Shown here piece after piece: positions 49,010 through 59,503 of a stretch of DNA of 64,000 bases (the stretch's first letter is position 1; each line of letters begins with the position of its first letter). This stretch comes from Cannabis sativa (taxonomy: Eukaryota; Streptophyta; Magnoliopsida; Rosales; Cannabaceae), in the NCBI RefSeq assembly GCF_029168945.1, contig NC_083606.1, forward strand, positions 19,060,041 to 19,124,040, given 5' to 3'. A model generated the notes under the pieces. The model was not told the DNA's origin. It made no database searches and was given only the letters and a program-made list of their open reading frames with translations. The translations under genes were made by a program, and so were the position numbers.

Positions 49010-50150
49010 CAGTGCCGGCTCAAGCTATGGGCAAGAGGGGCAATTGCCCAAGGCCCATTATTAAAAAAAAAGGCCATTTTTCTACATACATATATGCATA
49101 TGATACATTAATGTAAACTAGCTACATTTTTAACCAAAAAAATAATAGTGGCCCAAGAATAATAAAAAAAGGGTCAAATTCTAATATTAGTATTCTTATA
49201 TACAGTAACTTTCTTTTTTTAAAAAAAAAAATATATTATAAGAAACTAGTAGTAGTACAATGTTATGCCACTTTTACAAGTAAATTAATTTTTTTTTATT
49301 CTCTATTATTATGTTATAGGTTTTATACTTAAATAATACCAATTTTGTGGAAAAATATAAAAACCGATTATACTATAAAGTATTTAATTCAATTTTACTA
49401 TGTTAAAATTGATGGATGAAGATAATATATTAAACAATATCGAATGAATCTTGAATTTTTTAAAGTTATAATAGATATTTTGATAACTAAAAATACTTGA
49501 TTATTTTTATATATATATATAAATATATAAAATTGATTTATTTCTAATTACTTATATTTTTTTATGTAATATTGTGAAATTTAAAGAAAAATTTTCGAAA
49601 CTAAAATTTATAAAATCTTATTCTTAAGATCATTTGTTTTCTAAAAAAATTAAATGAAATAGTAATGTTGTCAAAAAAAAAATATTAAATAAATTTTACT
49701 ATGATTATTTAATAAATAATTTTGCGTCTCAAAAGGCTAACAAAATAAACTTTTTAGAACTCGTTTGGAACGTCGTATTAGGTCATATTGTATTGTATTA
49801 TATTGAATTGGATTATATATCATATTTTTATATAATACTATGTTAAACTTTAATTTGTACTAAAATATTATATATTTAGGTATCTATAAAAGTTAATACC
49901 ACCTATAGTTTTACATAAAAATATTGCATAAATTACAATTCAATATGATACAATACAATACAATACGACCTAATACGGCGTTCCAAACGAGTCCTTATAG
50001 GTTTATCTTTTGGTTGATTCATAAAATATATATGTTTGTTTATCATTTAATTTCTTATTTTTTTATATATACATATAGTAAAAAATTGTTATTAAAAGGC
50101 CTTTATTTTGAAGCTCGCCCAAGGCCTCCAAATAGCTAGAGACGGCCCTG
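49010..50150. mobile_element. Non-autonomous hAT element with 8-bp target duplication
   Basis: The left end is CAGTGCCGGCTCAAGCTATGG. The right end read inward is CAGGGCCGTCTCTAGCTATT. Both contain a GCCCAAGGCC-type subterminal block. The flanks are perfect GTCATACC (49002-49009 and 50151-50158). Known: 8-bp duplications and CAGGGCCGG-like termini are hAT hallmarks. No transposase remains; the interior is AT-rich and holds a MITE. Confidence 0.92.
49757..49994. mobile_element. Tourist-like (PIF/Harbinger) MITE nested in the hAT element
   Basis: 238 bp with about 50-bp near-perfect terminal inverted repeats: GAACTCGTTTGGAACGTCGT on the left and GGACTCGTTTGGAACGCCGT on the right read inward. 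It is flanked by TTA on both sides (49754-49756 and 49995-49997), the Harbinger signature. Confidence 0.88.
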
Positions 50151-50459
50151 GTCATACCAATGTGATTGTATTAATCCGTACTTTGCCAAACATATATCCA
50201 TCAGTATTCAGTGCAATTCTTTGTACACTAATACAACTCTTACTGATATTTTATCTAATAGGCAATCATAAAACATGCACGCTAAACATCTAAACACATA
50301 TGATGCTATTATAATAATCTTACCTTGAATCTGATGATGGGAAATAAACTTTTTCTAACAATTTCTTTTATTTTGATAGCCTTTTCGTTTTTTTTAATTC
50401 TTATCTTCTATCTATTTTTTAGTATCAATGTATGTCCCTAACATAAAGTGATGAAATGT

Positions 50460-50950
50460 AGAAGTTTGCAATGCCGACTCTTAATATTGCTGATTCGAGA
50501 GTGGGCATCGAGCGGTGAGTCAAACCTGGTTTCACAAAGATTAAAGTCAATGTTTTCGGGGCTATTTTTTCTGAAGAAGATGAATTCGGGATCGGCTAGG
50601 TGACCAGTGATGTGTTGGTTCTTCAATTGCAACGGTTCAGAGGTGTAAGGTGGGGGTTTACCAATCGGCTATGGTGGATGCTCTTGGTTTGAAGGAGGTT
50701 TTGAGTTGACAAAGGATAGTTGAGGTAAAATCTTATTGTTTCAGTTTAGTCCAAGATGTTCTTAGATCAATCCATATGGTATCACCTTATGGTAATGTTG
50801 TTAAGAACTGTAAAGTTTTAATTGCTCAACTTAATAATGTATTTGAATTTTATAAATGATATGCGAACAAACTAATTTATGCACTTCGAGACTCTGATCA
50901 TAATGTTGATTGTGCTTATAGTGGGATAACTGTTCTGTTAATTTTGCATT
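50460..50950 (+). pseudogene. Decayed RVT_3-type RNase H domain fragment
   Basis: Translation in shifting frames gives an RNase H-like string: KVNVFGAIFSEEDEFGIG near 50544, then IVEVKSYCFSLVQDVLRS near 50718 and GNVVKNCKVLIAQLNNVFEF near 50790. A catalytic-type Asp looks replaced (VDGA appears as VFGA, ESD as KSY). This domain is the usual 3' end of plant LINE ORF2 and also occurs alone. No reverse transcriptase precedes it here. Confidence 0.65.
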
Positions 50951-51339
50951 CTTGATTTCAGATTTGATTTATTGAAGTTGTATTTTCATTTAAGGAAAAG
51001 AAGAAGAAGAAGGTTATGCTACCTTAACCTAGTACATCCACATCTCATATTTTCCACATTACCACAGGTTGGAAATATAATACAAACTTGACTTCTGTTA
51101 AATGTTAATATTAATAGTACATGGTAACCCTAAAACTTAATTATATTGCTACATACTCTGTTCTATAGTAGCAAGGTGCTCGGACCACTAGTATAATACA
51201 AATTCAGTAGAATTTCTATCTAATTATACTTTATTCAAAAATAACTTCTAATTTATTATATATAAAAACAATTAAGATTTAATTTAAGTCACTTATAAAT
51301 AAAAATTACCTCAAAATTATAATTAGTTATATATTTTTA

Positions 51340-52330
51340 GGCTTTTTCCAGTTTTAACCAAAAAAATAACAATATTACAAAAATATTTCCAGCTGGCCAA
51401 ATAAACAAATATACAACTCAAATAAAAAAATTTACACAAATACCACTTACACACACCTTTAACCCAGGATCCATGCTTCCTGGGTAACTATCACGCAACC
51501 ATCATGCAACTACACAGGAACCCAACGCAACCGAAACGAAAATTCAACCAGAAAGAGAACCACCATTAATTCTGGCGAATTCACCTGAGAAGACGACCTG
51601 AATCAATCAAAATAGGGCTGTTTCGAATTCATAAAAAAAAAGTGTAGAAAAACTACTGCAAAACTAAAATTCAACTGGAAATCCAGTTTAATTTGCATAA
51701 AACTAATGTCCTGTCTTCAATTTTTAGATCTATGAAAGGCAGATCTCAAAAAGTTGAATTGGAGTTCCCAAACAATCCAACTCAAGTATAATCCAAAAAA
51801 AATATACATCAATACTATAGTAAAATATTTATCTTGGTGTATTTTTGTTATTTTCCAAATTTCTAATGGTGAATTTGTTCATATTAAATCACAAAGAGAC
51901 ATGTAGATAGAGTTACGTACATGAAAATACTGTTTTAATTTTTAATGTTTCACAACAGTTGCATTACAGTTGCATAAACATTTTGCTAACAGTTATTTCG
52001 TCTAATTGAAACCTTCGTCTGATTCAACCTTCGGCCAACCACCCAGAAACTTTTGTCTGATTGAAACCTTCATCTGATGCAACCTTCGGCCAACCACCTA
52101 GCAACCACTCTGCAACCATCGTCTAATTGAAACTTTCGTCTGATGCAACCACCGTGCAACCACGCAGCAACTACTCTGCAACCATCATCTAATTGTCTAA
52201 GTGATGATAGTGTAAGTGGTATCTTGGTAATTAAAATTACATAAAAGGTATAAATGTTGACTTTACCTTATGGAGGTATTTTTGTAAATAAAATGTCAAT
52301 TTATATTTTCTATGTAATAATTACTATATT
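51340..52330. repeat. Probable interspersed repeat carrying a CAACC-rich minisatellite
   Basis: The edges show loose inverted similarity (ACAAAAATATTTCC near 51378 against GGAGGTATTTTTGT near 52274, and ATACCACTTACAC near 51440 inverted near 52208). GC-richer than its flanks. No coding sequence, and no target duplication could be fixed. The element class is unknown. Confidence 0.4.
52006..52195. repeat. 66-bp minisatellite, about three units
   Basis: Units open with TTGAAAC.TTCGTCTGAT.CAACC at 52006 (shortened), 52061 and 52127, and a partial at 52193. The internal GCAACCA / GCAACCAC words give a CAACC-rich strand. Confidence 0.8.
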
Positions 52331-54148
52331 TTTTTAAGTCTTGCATTAAAAAAGTATACCTCTACATAATAATAATTATATTTTAATATAAGATATACAT
52401 ACAATTTATAAATTTATTTATGTAAAATTAATAATTTCATTTCAAATTGTAATAGATATTTAAATATTATATTTACTCAAAATAATTTATTATGATATAA
52501 TATTAACAATTATTTATTGTTATTGTTGTTATATTAGATAATTTTTAGTATTTTGATATATATTTTTTTTAGGAAGAGGTTTCAATGGTTACATTTTTAT
52601 TGTAACTATCATGGTTACATTTTTTTAAGCTATTGGATTACTATTAAATGGTTGTGATTAATTTGGAAATTAAATAAAAATAAATAATAAATAACTTGTA
52701 ACCTAAAAGTTACCTAATAATTTATTTCCTTATAAAATTTTAATTAAGATTACTTATATTTTAAAATTAAATTAATTATAATTATTAATTAATTTTTTGC
52801 AATTTATTACTATATAAGGATCTTTTAGCAATTTATTTTTTTGCACTTAAATTATTTAAAATTTTATAGCAAAACTTTTTATAATTTAAAATTATACACA
52901 TATAATTTCATAATTTTAATTTTATTATACTTGTAACCTTAATTGTAAATTATTACACTTAATTATTTAATTTTTATATTTAAATATTTAAAAAGTAAAA
53001 AGTAAAATAAGTTGAAGAATTTTTTAGAAAAAAAATGGCTACACTTGTTATCGATTGACTAGCTTGAGGCTTCATACTTAGTTCATCTAATTGTAACAAA
53101 ATAATTAAATATCATTTAAAAATAATTAATTATTTAAAAATTTATTATAAGAAGAGAATTTTATTAATTTGTGTAAAAAAAGTTTAATTTTTGTAAAAAA
53201 ATAAATTTTATTGTAAATAATATAATTAAATGGCTTAATTGTTAAAATAATTAGAGTAAGGATTTAAATATAAATAAAAAAATTATTTATAAATATTAAT
53301 TGCTAAAAGAGGTCTTGTTAAATATTTAATTAATTATTTTAAGAAAATAGTTCATTATAATTAATTAATTCTAAAAAAGGAATGTTTACCTATTAATAAC
53401 CTGCTATTAGAGGTAAAAAAAAAATGTAAGCATATGGTTACAATAAAAATGTAACTATTGAATAGTCACCTATTTCTTTTTATTGTAATTCTATTTAGTT
53501 ATATCTTCTCAATTAAAATGTAATTTACTAAATGTATTGTTTTTTAATAGAATTTTAGTGTACATCTATCTAATTAAAATTATTGTTTGTTGTACCATGT
53601 GTCAAAATCTCAAATTGATTTTTTTTTTCTTTTTTCTTAAAAAAGGCAAAAAACTAATTGGGTTACCACAAATCTCAAATTATTATTAGAAAAATAATTT
53701 GCTTTATTGAAAATTGAACTCATATCAAACATGATTATTGAGTCCCCATAACAAGAAAGAATACATCTTTAGACTTCTAACATATATCTCTCTCACTCAC
53801 ACCCTGCAGAACAAGTTATTAGAAGAATTCAGAGCTACTGTTTCACAACATTCAAACCTTTGCCTATAATTTTATTATTGGAAAACCAATACATTTCACC
53901 ATACAATTAAATGTTATTATGGTAGATACGGATGACCCTTGAAATTTCTTAAAGTGAAAACTCAAACATCAATGGACACCCAAGAAGTGGTTTTGTATTA
54001 AAAAAAAATAATAATAAAAAAGAGAAATAAACCCATCTCATGTTGATAACTTGATAAGGACTAGTCTTCCTTGAGAAATACATTTTATTTCTTATAATCT
54101 AAAAGTAAAATTGCTAACTGCTTTAGATGCCGAATCCACTCCTGTCAC
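52331..54148. other. AT-rich stretch; 3' flank of the reductase gene
   Basis: Very AT-rich with many TTA/TAAT runs and no credible open frame. The last few hundred bases (about 53800-54148) probably include the 3' untranslated region of the minus-strand reductase, but I could not place the cleavage site. Confidence 0.5.
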
Positions 54149-57100
54149 TCAAAATTTGTAAACCATTTCTTCTGTATAACCAAGTTCTTTAAGTATGCCA
54201 GAGACCTGCAAAAAAAGGAAAAGAGTAATGAACTCATGAAACTATGAAAGTGTAATAGTAATAACTTTTGTGTGTTAAAAAATCAGGTTTATCTTCAAAC
54301 CGCAAGAGACAGAAATATGGCTACTACCTCTCCTTGTGACCAGTCTTTGGCCTTGCCACCAGAAACATGCTTCATCATCCCAGGAGGGCCACATACCTGC
54401 ACAAGTAGAAAAGGTGTCACATATATGATGTAACCGTATTTTCCTATATTTATCTTCAAACCTGTATGTAAGGTTTCATCAAAAGGAAAGGAAAGGAAAT
54501 AAATTTAAATATGAACCAGATCTATAGAGACAATGCTTGCTGGTAAAGGGATTCAAAAATGTCTCACTTGTCATGGTGCTTGTAAATTCAATTACCAGTT
54601 CAATTGTAAACTTATTACTTACAAAAGTACCAAGTATCTCACATAATGAATAATTCTAATCAAACCAACATTGAATCGGGAAACAATTTAGAAACCAACA
54701 ACCGTCTTATAGTGAATAAATGTATGATTAGGATAGACTTAGTCTATATAAAACCTTTTAAAAGTAACACTTACAAGAATGAGAGAATCTTCACCAGGAC
54801 CAGGTAAGCCTTTTACAACCATCTCCTTTGAGATAAAACCTTTGCCCGCTTTCCAATTTTCTGTTGGATTATCAACTGTATAGAATACCTGAGATTTTTC
54901 CATGCCGTCGAAGTAAAGAAAGCCAAATTTGTATGAGACAAATATCATTTTCAATGTGTTCAGCAATGTAGTATCTATATAATAATAATAATAAAAAGGG
55001 TACCTTTAGGTTTGGGTGGCTCGCTGCAAGTAAGTCAAGTTTCTGTTTAAGCAGTATGTCATCTGGGGAGACGTTAGCATACAAAAGAGAAACCTGGGAG
55101 AATTGAAGGCAACCATTAAGTCAAAATGAGTCAGACGCTACAGATTGTTGTAAGACCCAAGTAAAAATCGAGAGCCAGAGAGAGTGAGAGAGGGAGAAAA
55201 GGAGAGAGAAAGAGAGCTTGGTCACTTCACATACAATATTTTAATAATGAAACAATAAGTGAAACTGCAGCACTTATAAATGTCCAATTTATCTTTGAAC
55301 TAGATCAAACTATATGAGGTGGTTCTGAATCTTTTAACATTTACATGGGAAAAGAATGAGATTGTGAAATTGCCAATAAGACAGCTCATGTCTCACCTGT
55401 GTATTGTCATCCGGATTTTTCAGGATAGCCTCAATAACCTGAAGCATTGGAGTAATTCCTGTGCCACCAGCAATCTAGACAAAAGAGAGAAAATGTCCAA
55501 TTGCTTTTTAGATAAGGTTACAATCATGTTATTTTAGATAAAGTTTATCAATCATGTTATTTTAGGAAGCACTCAAGAATGAACACATCTTTAACAGGAA
55601 ACAGATTGTTGGCAGGAGAGCTACAGAATAGATGCAAAACCAATAATAACTAAGGGGGGGTGGGATAATCAATATACAGATACTAAATTTTTCCGCTTAA
55701 TTTATGTTATAGCTATTACTACTACACCTTCCCTTACCATTCCAATGTGTTTCTTCATATTGGGAGAATATCTGAGCTTTTCAATAGGCCTGTGATAATA
55801 CATGATGTTGATTATATACATTATTACAAGAATATCCCCTTCTGATAATAGTTGTAGAAAAATATAAAGTACCCTTTCACTTCAACCACGTCGCCTGGCT
55901 TCAAGCTTGCAAAATGCTGACTCATTTTTCCTTCTGGATACACCTGCAATTAATAGAAGAAATCCACAAGTTACGCATTAAATAACCTTAACAACAGGAA
56001 TATGAGGAGTATGTGACCCCCACCACATTGAGGATATGTAGAACTCCAGATAGGCATACCTTAATCAATAAATCAAAATACCCCTTTGAATCTGGATCTG
56101 ATATGGGAGTGTACCTGAACATCAACGAGATGTACATAAAGGGGGAAAATACTAAACATAAAATAACATAGTCTAGTTAAGCAAGGCCTCATTTATATTT
56201 GTACAGTGTAAGTACTGGTAACTATTACTCTATTATGATTTTCTCAGCACAATGACAAAAATTGGGAAAATAGTAAAATGCTTTAAATCGAGGATGTTAT
56301 ATTTGAATAGGAACTTACGGGCGAACTACATATTTTGGTTTCCCTTCAGCATCTTCTCCTAATGGAGCCCTGCAGTTAACAAGAAACACTGTTCAAAAAC
56401 AAAGTGGAAGGAAAAAGAGGAAAAAAATAGAAGCTGATTGCTTGCAAAAAGAAATTTGAGAACCAAGTTTACTAATTTTGAAAAGCAGTGTACCGCGTAA
56501 GGAGGCAGGAAGCGACATCCAAACCCAACTTGGCGGAGGGATCAAATGAAAATCTGGTATTTTGTGAAGGGAAAAAGAAAGAGTTAACATTTTTACCCAA
56601 TTATAAAAAGTTAAAATAAATAAGAAAACAGGCAGTGCAACACATGAAATCACTACACTGAAGTCACACAGATAATTCAGCAGCTTCTATTCCATTCAAA
56701 CAAGTGAGCACTTACCTGAATAATTTAGTATTGTGGCTAACCCTAGCAGTGTCTTGCAACTTGAATTCAATCCACGCATCTGGATTTAATGCTGAAAATA
56801 GGTGACACACCCAGTGAGCGTACATGCTATGATAGTGTTATGGAAATCTTAATCCAAAGTCCTTAAGATAGTTCAGCTTTACGAAACAGTTCAGAAAGGC
56901 CACAACTTAAACATGTACGCCAAAATTTAACGCATGATCATCTGTCATCAAAGAAAAGGACTCACCAACTTTTGGGCCTGTTTCTTCCTTGATTGAATCT
57001 AGTTGAACCTGTTAGAGCACAAAATGAGGAATAGTAAACATTTAAGACAATTAAATTTTCAAAGGAATGTATTAAATCTACAAGTTTTCACTACCCTTCC

Positions 57101-57612
57101 ATTCATTTGACGACAATTTTCTTTAAACATCATTTCAGCAAATGATAAAGAAATTCACAACAGTCTGCACATACTCCATTATAAATATTAATCAAACAGA
57201 TTCATTATTCCAATTCACGAAACTTAATCATAAAGATTACCGATCATACAAACACAAAAACCTTTACTAACGTTTACAACACCAAAATTTGTATCTTCAA
57301 CAAATCAGAATCCTCTCATCACAATCAAACACTCAAAATTGCATCAATCGAGAAATCTTAATCACAAACCCTTAAAGATACAAAACTAACCAGCATTGCA
57401 ATAAGCAAGGAAAAATAAATAAAACCCTAAAAAAATAGGAATCACAAAGAAATGATTACCAATTCCGAGGAGGAATAGTAGTACAAGTAAGAAAGTCCAC
57501 CAGAAAGTGCAGCAAGAGCTCCAAAGGGGATACCAGTTGTGGTGGACTTGCGTTGGCCATGAAATGCTGCTAATGGAGTAGCTTTAGCCAGTCTGTGAAA
57601 GAAGGAAGCCAT
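54149..57612 (-). CDS. CBR2: Mitochondrial-type NADH-cytochrome b5 reductase, 13 exons
   Basis: Oxidises NADH and passes electrons via FAD to cytochrome b5-type acceptors. It resembles Arabidopsis At5g20080. Exons (high to low): 57612-57460, 57008-56966, 56791-56716, 56553-56494, 56369-56319, 56114-56060, 55943-55873, 55789-55738, 55474-55397, 55093-55004, 54888-54775, 54396-54328, 54205-54149. All introns are GT-AG, and the frame closes to 322 aa ending YKF. The N-terminus (1-20) is basic with no acids, fitting a mitochondrial presequence; a hydrophobic Gly/Ala-rich segment spans 31-46. The FAD-binding motif RPYTPIS is at 127-133, GKMSQH near 150-155, NADH-binding GGTGITPM at 190-197, and CGPPGMM at 283-289. 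All family motifs are intact, so it looks functional. Mitochondrial location is inferred. The symbol is by resemblance. Confidence 0.95.
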
Positions 57613-57899
57613 TTTTGTTTGGTTTTTTAAGCTCAGAAGACGAAGGAGAAGCAATGAAGTTGAAACTAGAACAAAACGAGAATAGAAGCAAAGAACAAAG
57701 GCCAAAAGGTATTTTATTCCCTACTTCCGATCCATTATTAAAGTTTAAGGTCACCTTACGTGGGTGCTTTTTATTGGTTAAACTATGTAAGGAAGAAAAC
57801 AAATAGGTTGACTTTGCTCTATGGGATATAATGAAAAAGGGTTTTGAGGAGAGAGAGAGAGATTCGCTATGGAAACTGGAAACCCTAAAAATTAATTTC

Positions 57900-58340
57900 C
57901 CTCACTCGTCTTAGCCGCAACCAGCCCTAGTCCACCCTCCGCCACCACGCACGATCATCTTCCCAGCCTCACCGTCGGCGACTTGCTTCTGGCACCCACG
58001 ACAAGGTGCAGCCTTGCTCCCACCGCGCACGAAACCGTAGCGTGCTTGCTTCCACCACACACGACATCGGCGCCTCCCACCACCCTCCGCCACATCACCA
58101 CCTCCATCTCTTCTCCCTTCCACGCTCAACAGCTCAAGATTTTCTTCCCACCCTCTGAGCTCTGTCTATTTCTCCCTTTGCCCGAGACGAAAATGCAGGT
58201 TTCTAACTCACACTCATGGTTTTTCTTTGTCATTTCTTTACTTTTTTCTAATTGCAAGCTCACTCACATCCTTGGTTTCTCTATGATTCTTTTTCTTATT
58301 CAACTATTTGTCTACAACATTTCAGATTTGAGGTAATCCA
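57900..58340 (+). other. CCACC-rich transcript-like island with a 117-codon open frame, not called a gene
   Basis: Composition shifts abruptly to C-rich (repeated CCACC, CACGAC, CCCTCCGCC). The plus strand has an open frame 57983-58336 and the minus strand one at 57911-58129. Neither shows a domain. AG|GT-like sites at 58196-58200 might be a splice donor. It could be a non-coding first exon or a captured sequence. Confidence 0.3.
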
Positions 58341-58895
58341 ACCTCCTCTTCTTTGTTTGTGAAAATTTTCGGTAACACTCGAATCCGTTGTTTAATTCAG
58401 ATTTTTGTATATTTATGTGATTGTATATATGTGTTCTGTTCAATAATGGCATAAATTTTGTTTTATATTGTGTTTGTCTCCTCTGTTTGGTTTAAAAATT
58501 GATGTTGAAATTAATAATCTCTTCTTTGGGTGAGGTGAGATGAGTTCAGTTATACAGTAGATTTATAAGTGTTTTAATGTTGTTAGGTAACTTTGGGTGT
58601 GGATTTAATATTATAAGTATCTCACAACAATGTTAACTTTTCTTGTATGACATATTTCATTTTTTTCTATTTTGTTTCTCAACAAGGTCCACACTAACTT
58701 ATTTTGAAATAGCTATAGCATATTATTTACAATTATTATCTGATATGCCGCTTATAATATTTTCAATTATTTACAGAAATCAGTTGCATATCTAATCAAC
58801 TTTTCAGTGAAGTTTTCTTTGAACCAACCTCTATTTTGGACTGCTTATGAATTTTTAACTATGAAACTTTGCTATAAAATTTATTACGATAGTAA

Positions 58896-59340
58896 GAGCA
58901 TCTCCATCAAATAAGTGATGCAAAACTAAAAGATATCTCATTTAGCAAAAAAAATGTGCTCCAATTGATGTTTTAGAAGGTGATGCAAATTTGAGACATA
59001 GTGATCTAATTTAGCACTACTTTTGTGATGATGCATAATTTGCATCACCATTAATACACTACTTTTTTTATTTACTTATGTATCATTTTTGTTATTTGAT
59101 TAATATATTTAGCTATAATATTACATTATGAACTATTTATATTCTTTTCTGTTGTTTGCATAATAAAATAAGAATAAAATTAATAAGAGTTATTATTTCT
59201 TTAATATTTTTATTTAAAACATTAAATTTTGCATCAAACTTTCCAATTGTACATTGGAGCACAATGTTAAAAATTGGTGCAAGTATAAAAAAATTTTATT
59301 TTTTGTGCCAAATATAACACATTTTTTACATTAGGTAATT
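58896..59340. mobile_element. Partial Tourist/Harbinger-like MITE
   Basis: The left end GAGCATCTCC follows TAA (58893-58895). The interior contains repeated GATGCAAA/TTTGCATCA and GGAGCACAATG words typical of this kind of plant MITE. I could not find a matching right terminus, so it is probably truncated. Confidence 0.45.
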
Positions 59341-59503
59341 TTTTTTTTTTGCGTTATTTTTTTTGTTGTCTTATTCATATCTTTTTCTTTTTCTCCTTTG
59401 GGATAAAATTATGTTAGGCTTTGTGATTAGAAAATACCACGAAAGACAAAGACAGCAAAATTAAAAGGAAAATAACAAACTAAAAGAAGGAAAGAAAAGA
59501 AAG

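Larger units (their letters stand above)
57613..59503. promoter_or_regulatory. Divergent intergenic region between reductase and GIF genes
   Basis: 1.9 kb separating two divergently transcribed genes, so both promoters should lie here. 57613-57850 is the likely leader and core promoter of the reductase. 57900-58200 is a C-rich, CCACC-rich patch. 58896-59340 contains a partial MITE. 59440-59503 is an A/G-rich leader directly before the GIF ATG. No clear TATA placement can be defended. Confidence 0.55.

Noticed and set aside
57983..58336. 117-codon plus-strand open frame as a gene
   Set aside because: No family resemblance, biased C-rich composition and a hydrophobic tail that runs into AT-rich intron-like sequence. 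Kept as an uncertain island instead.
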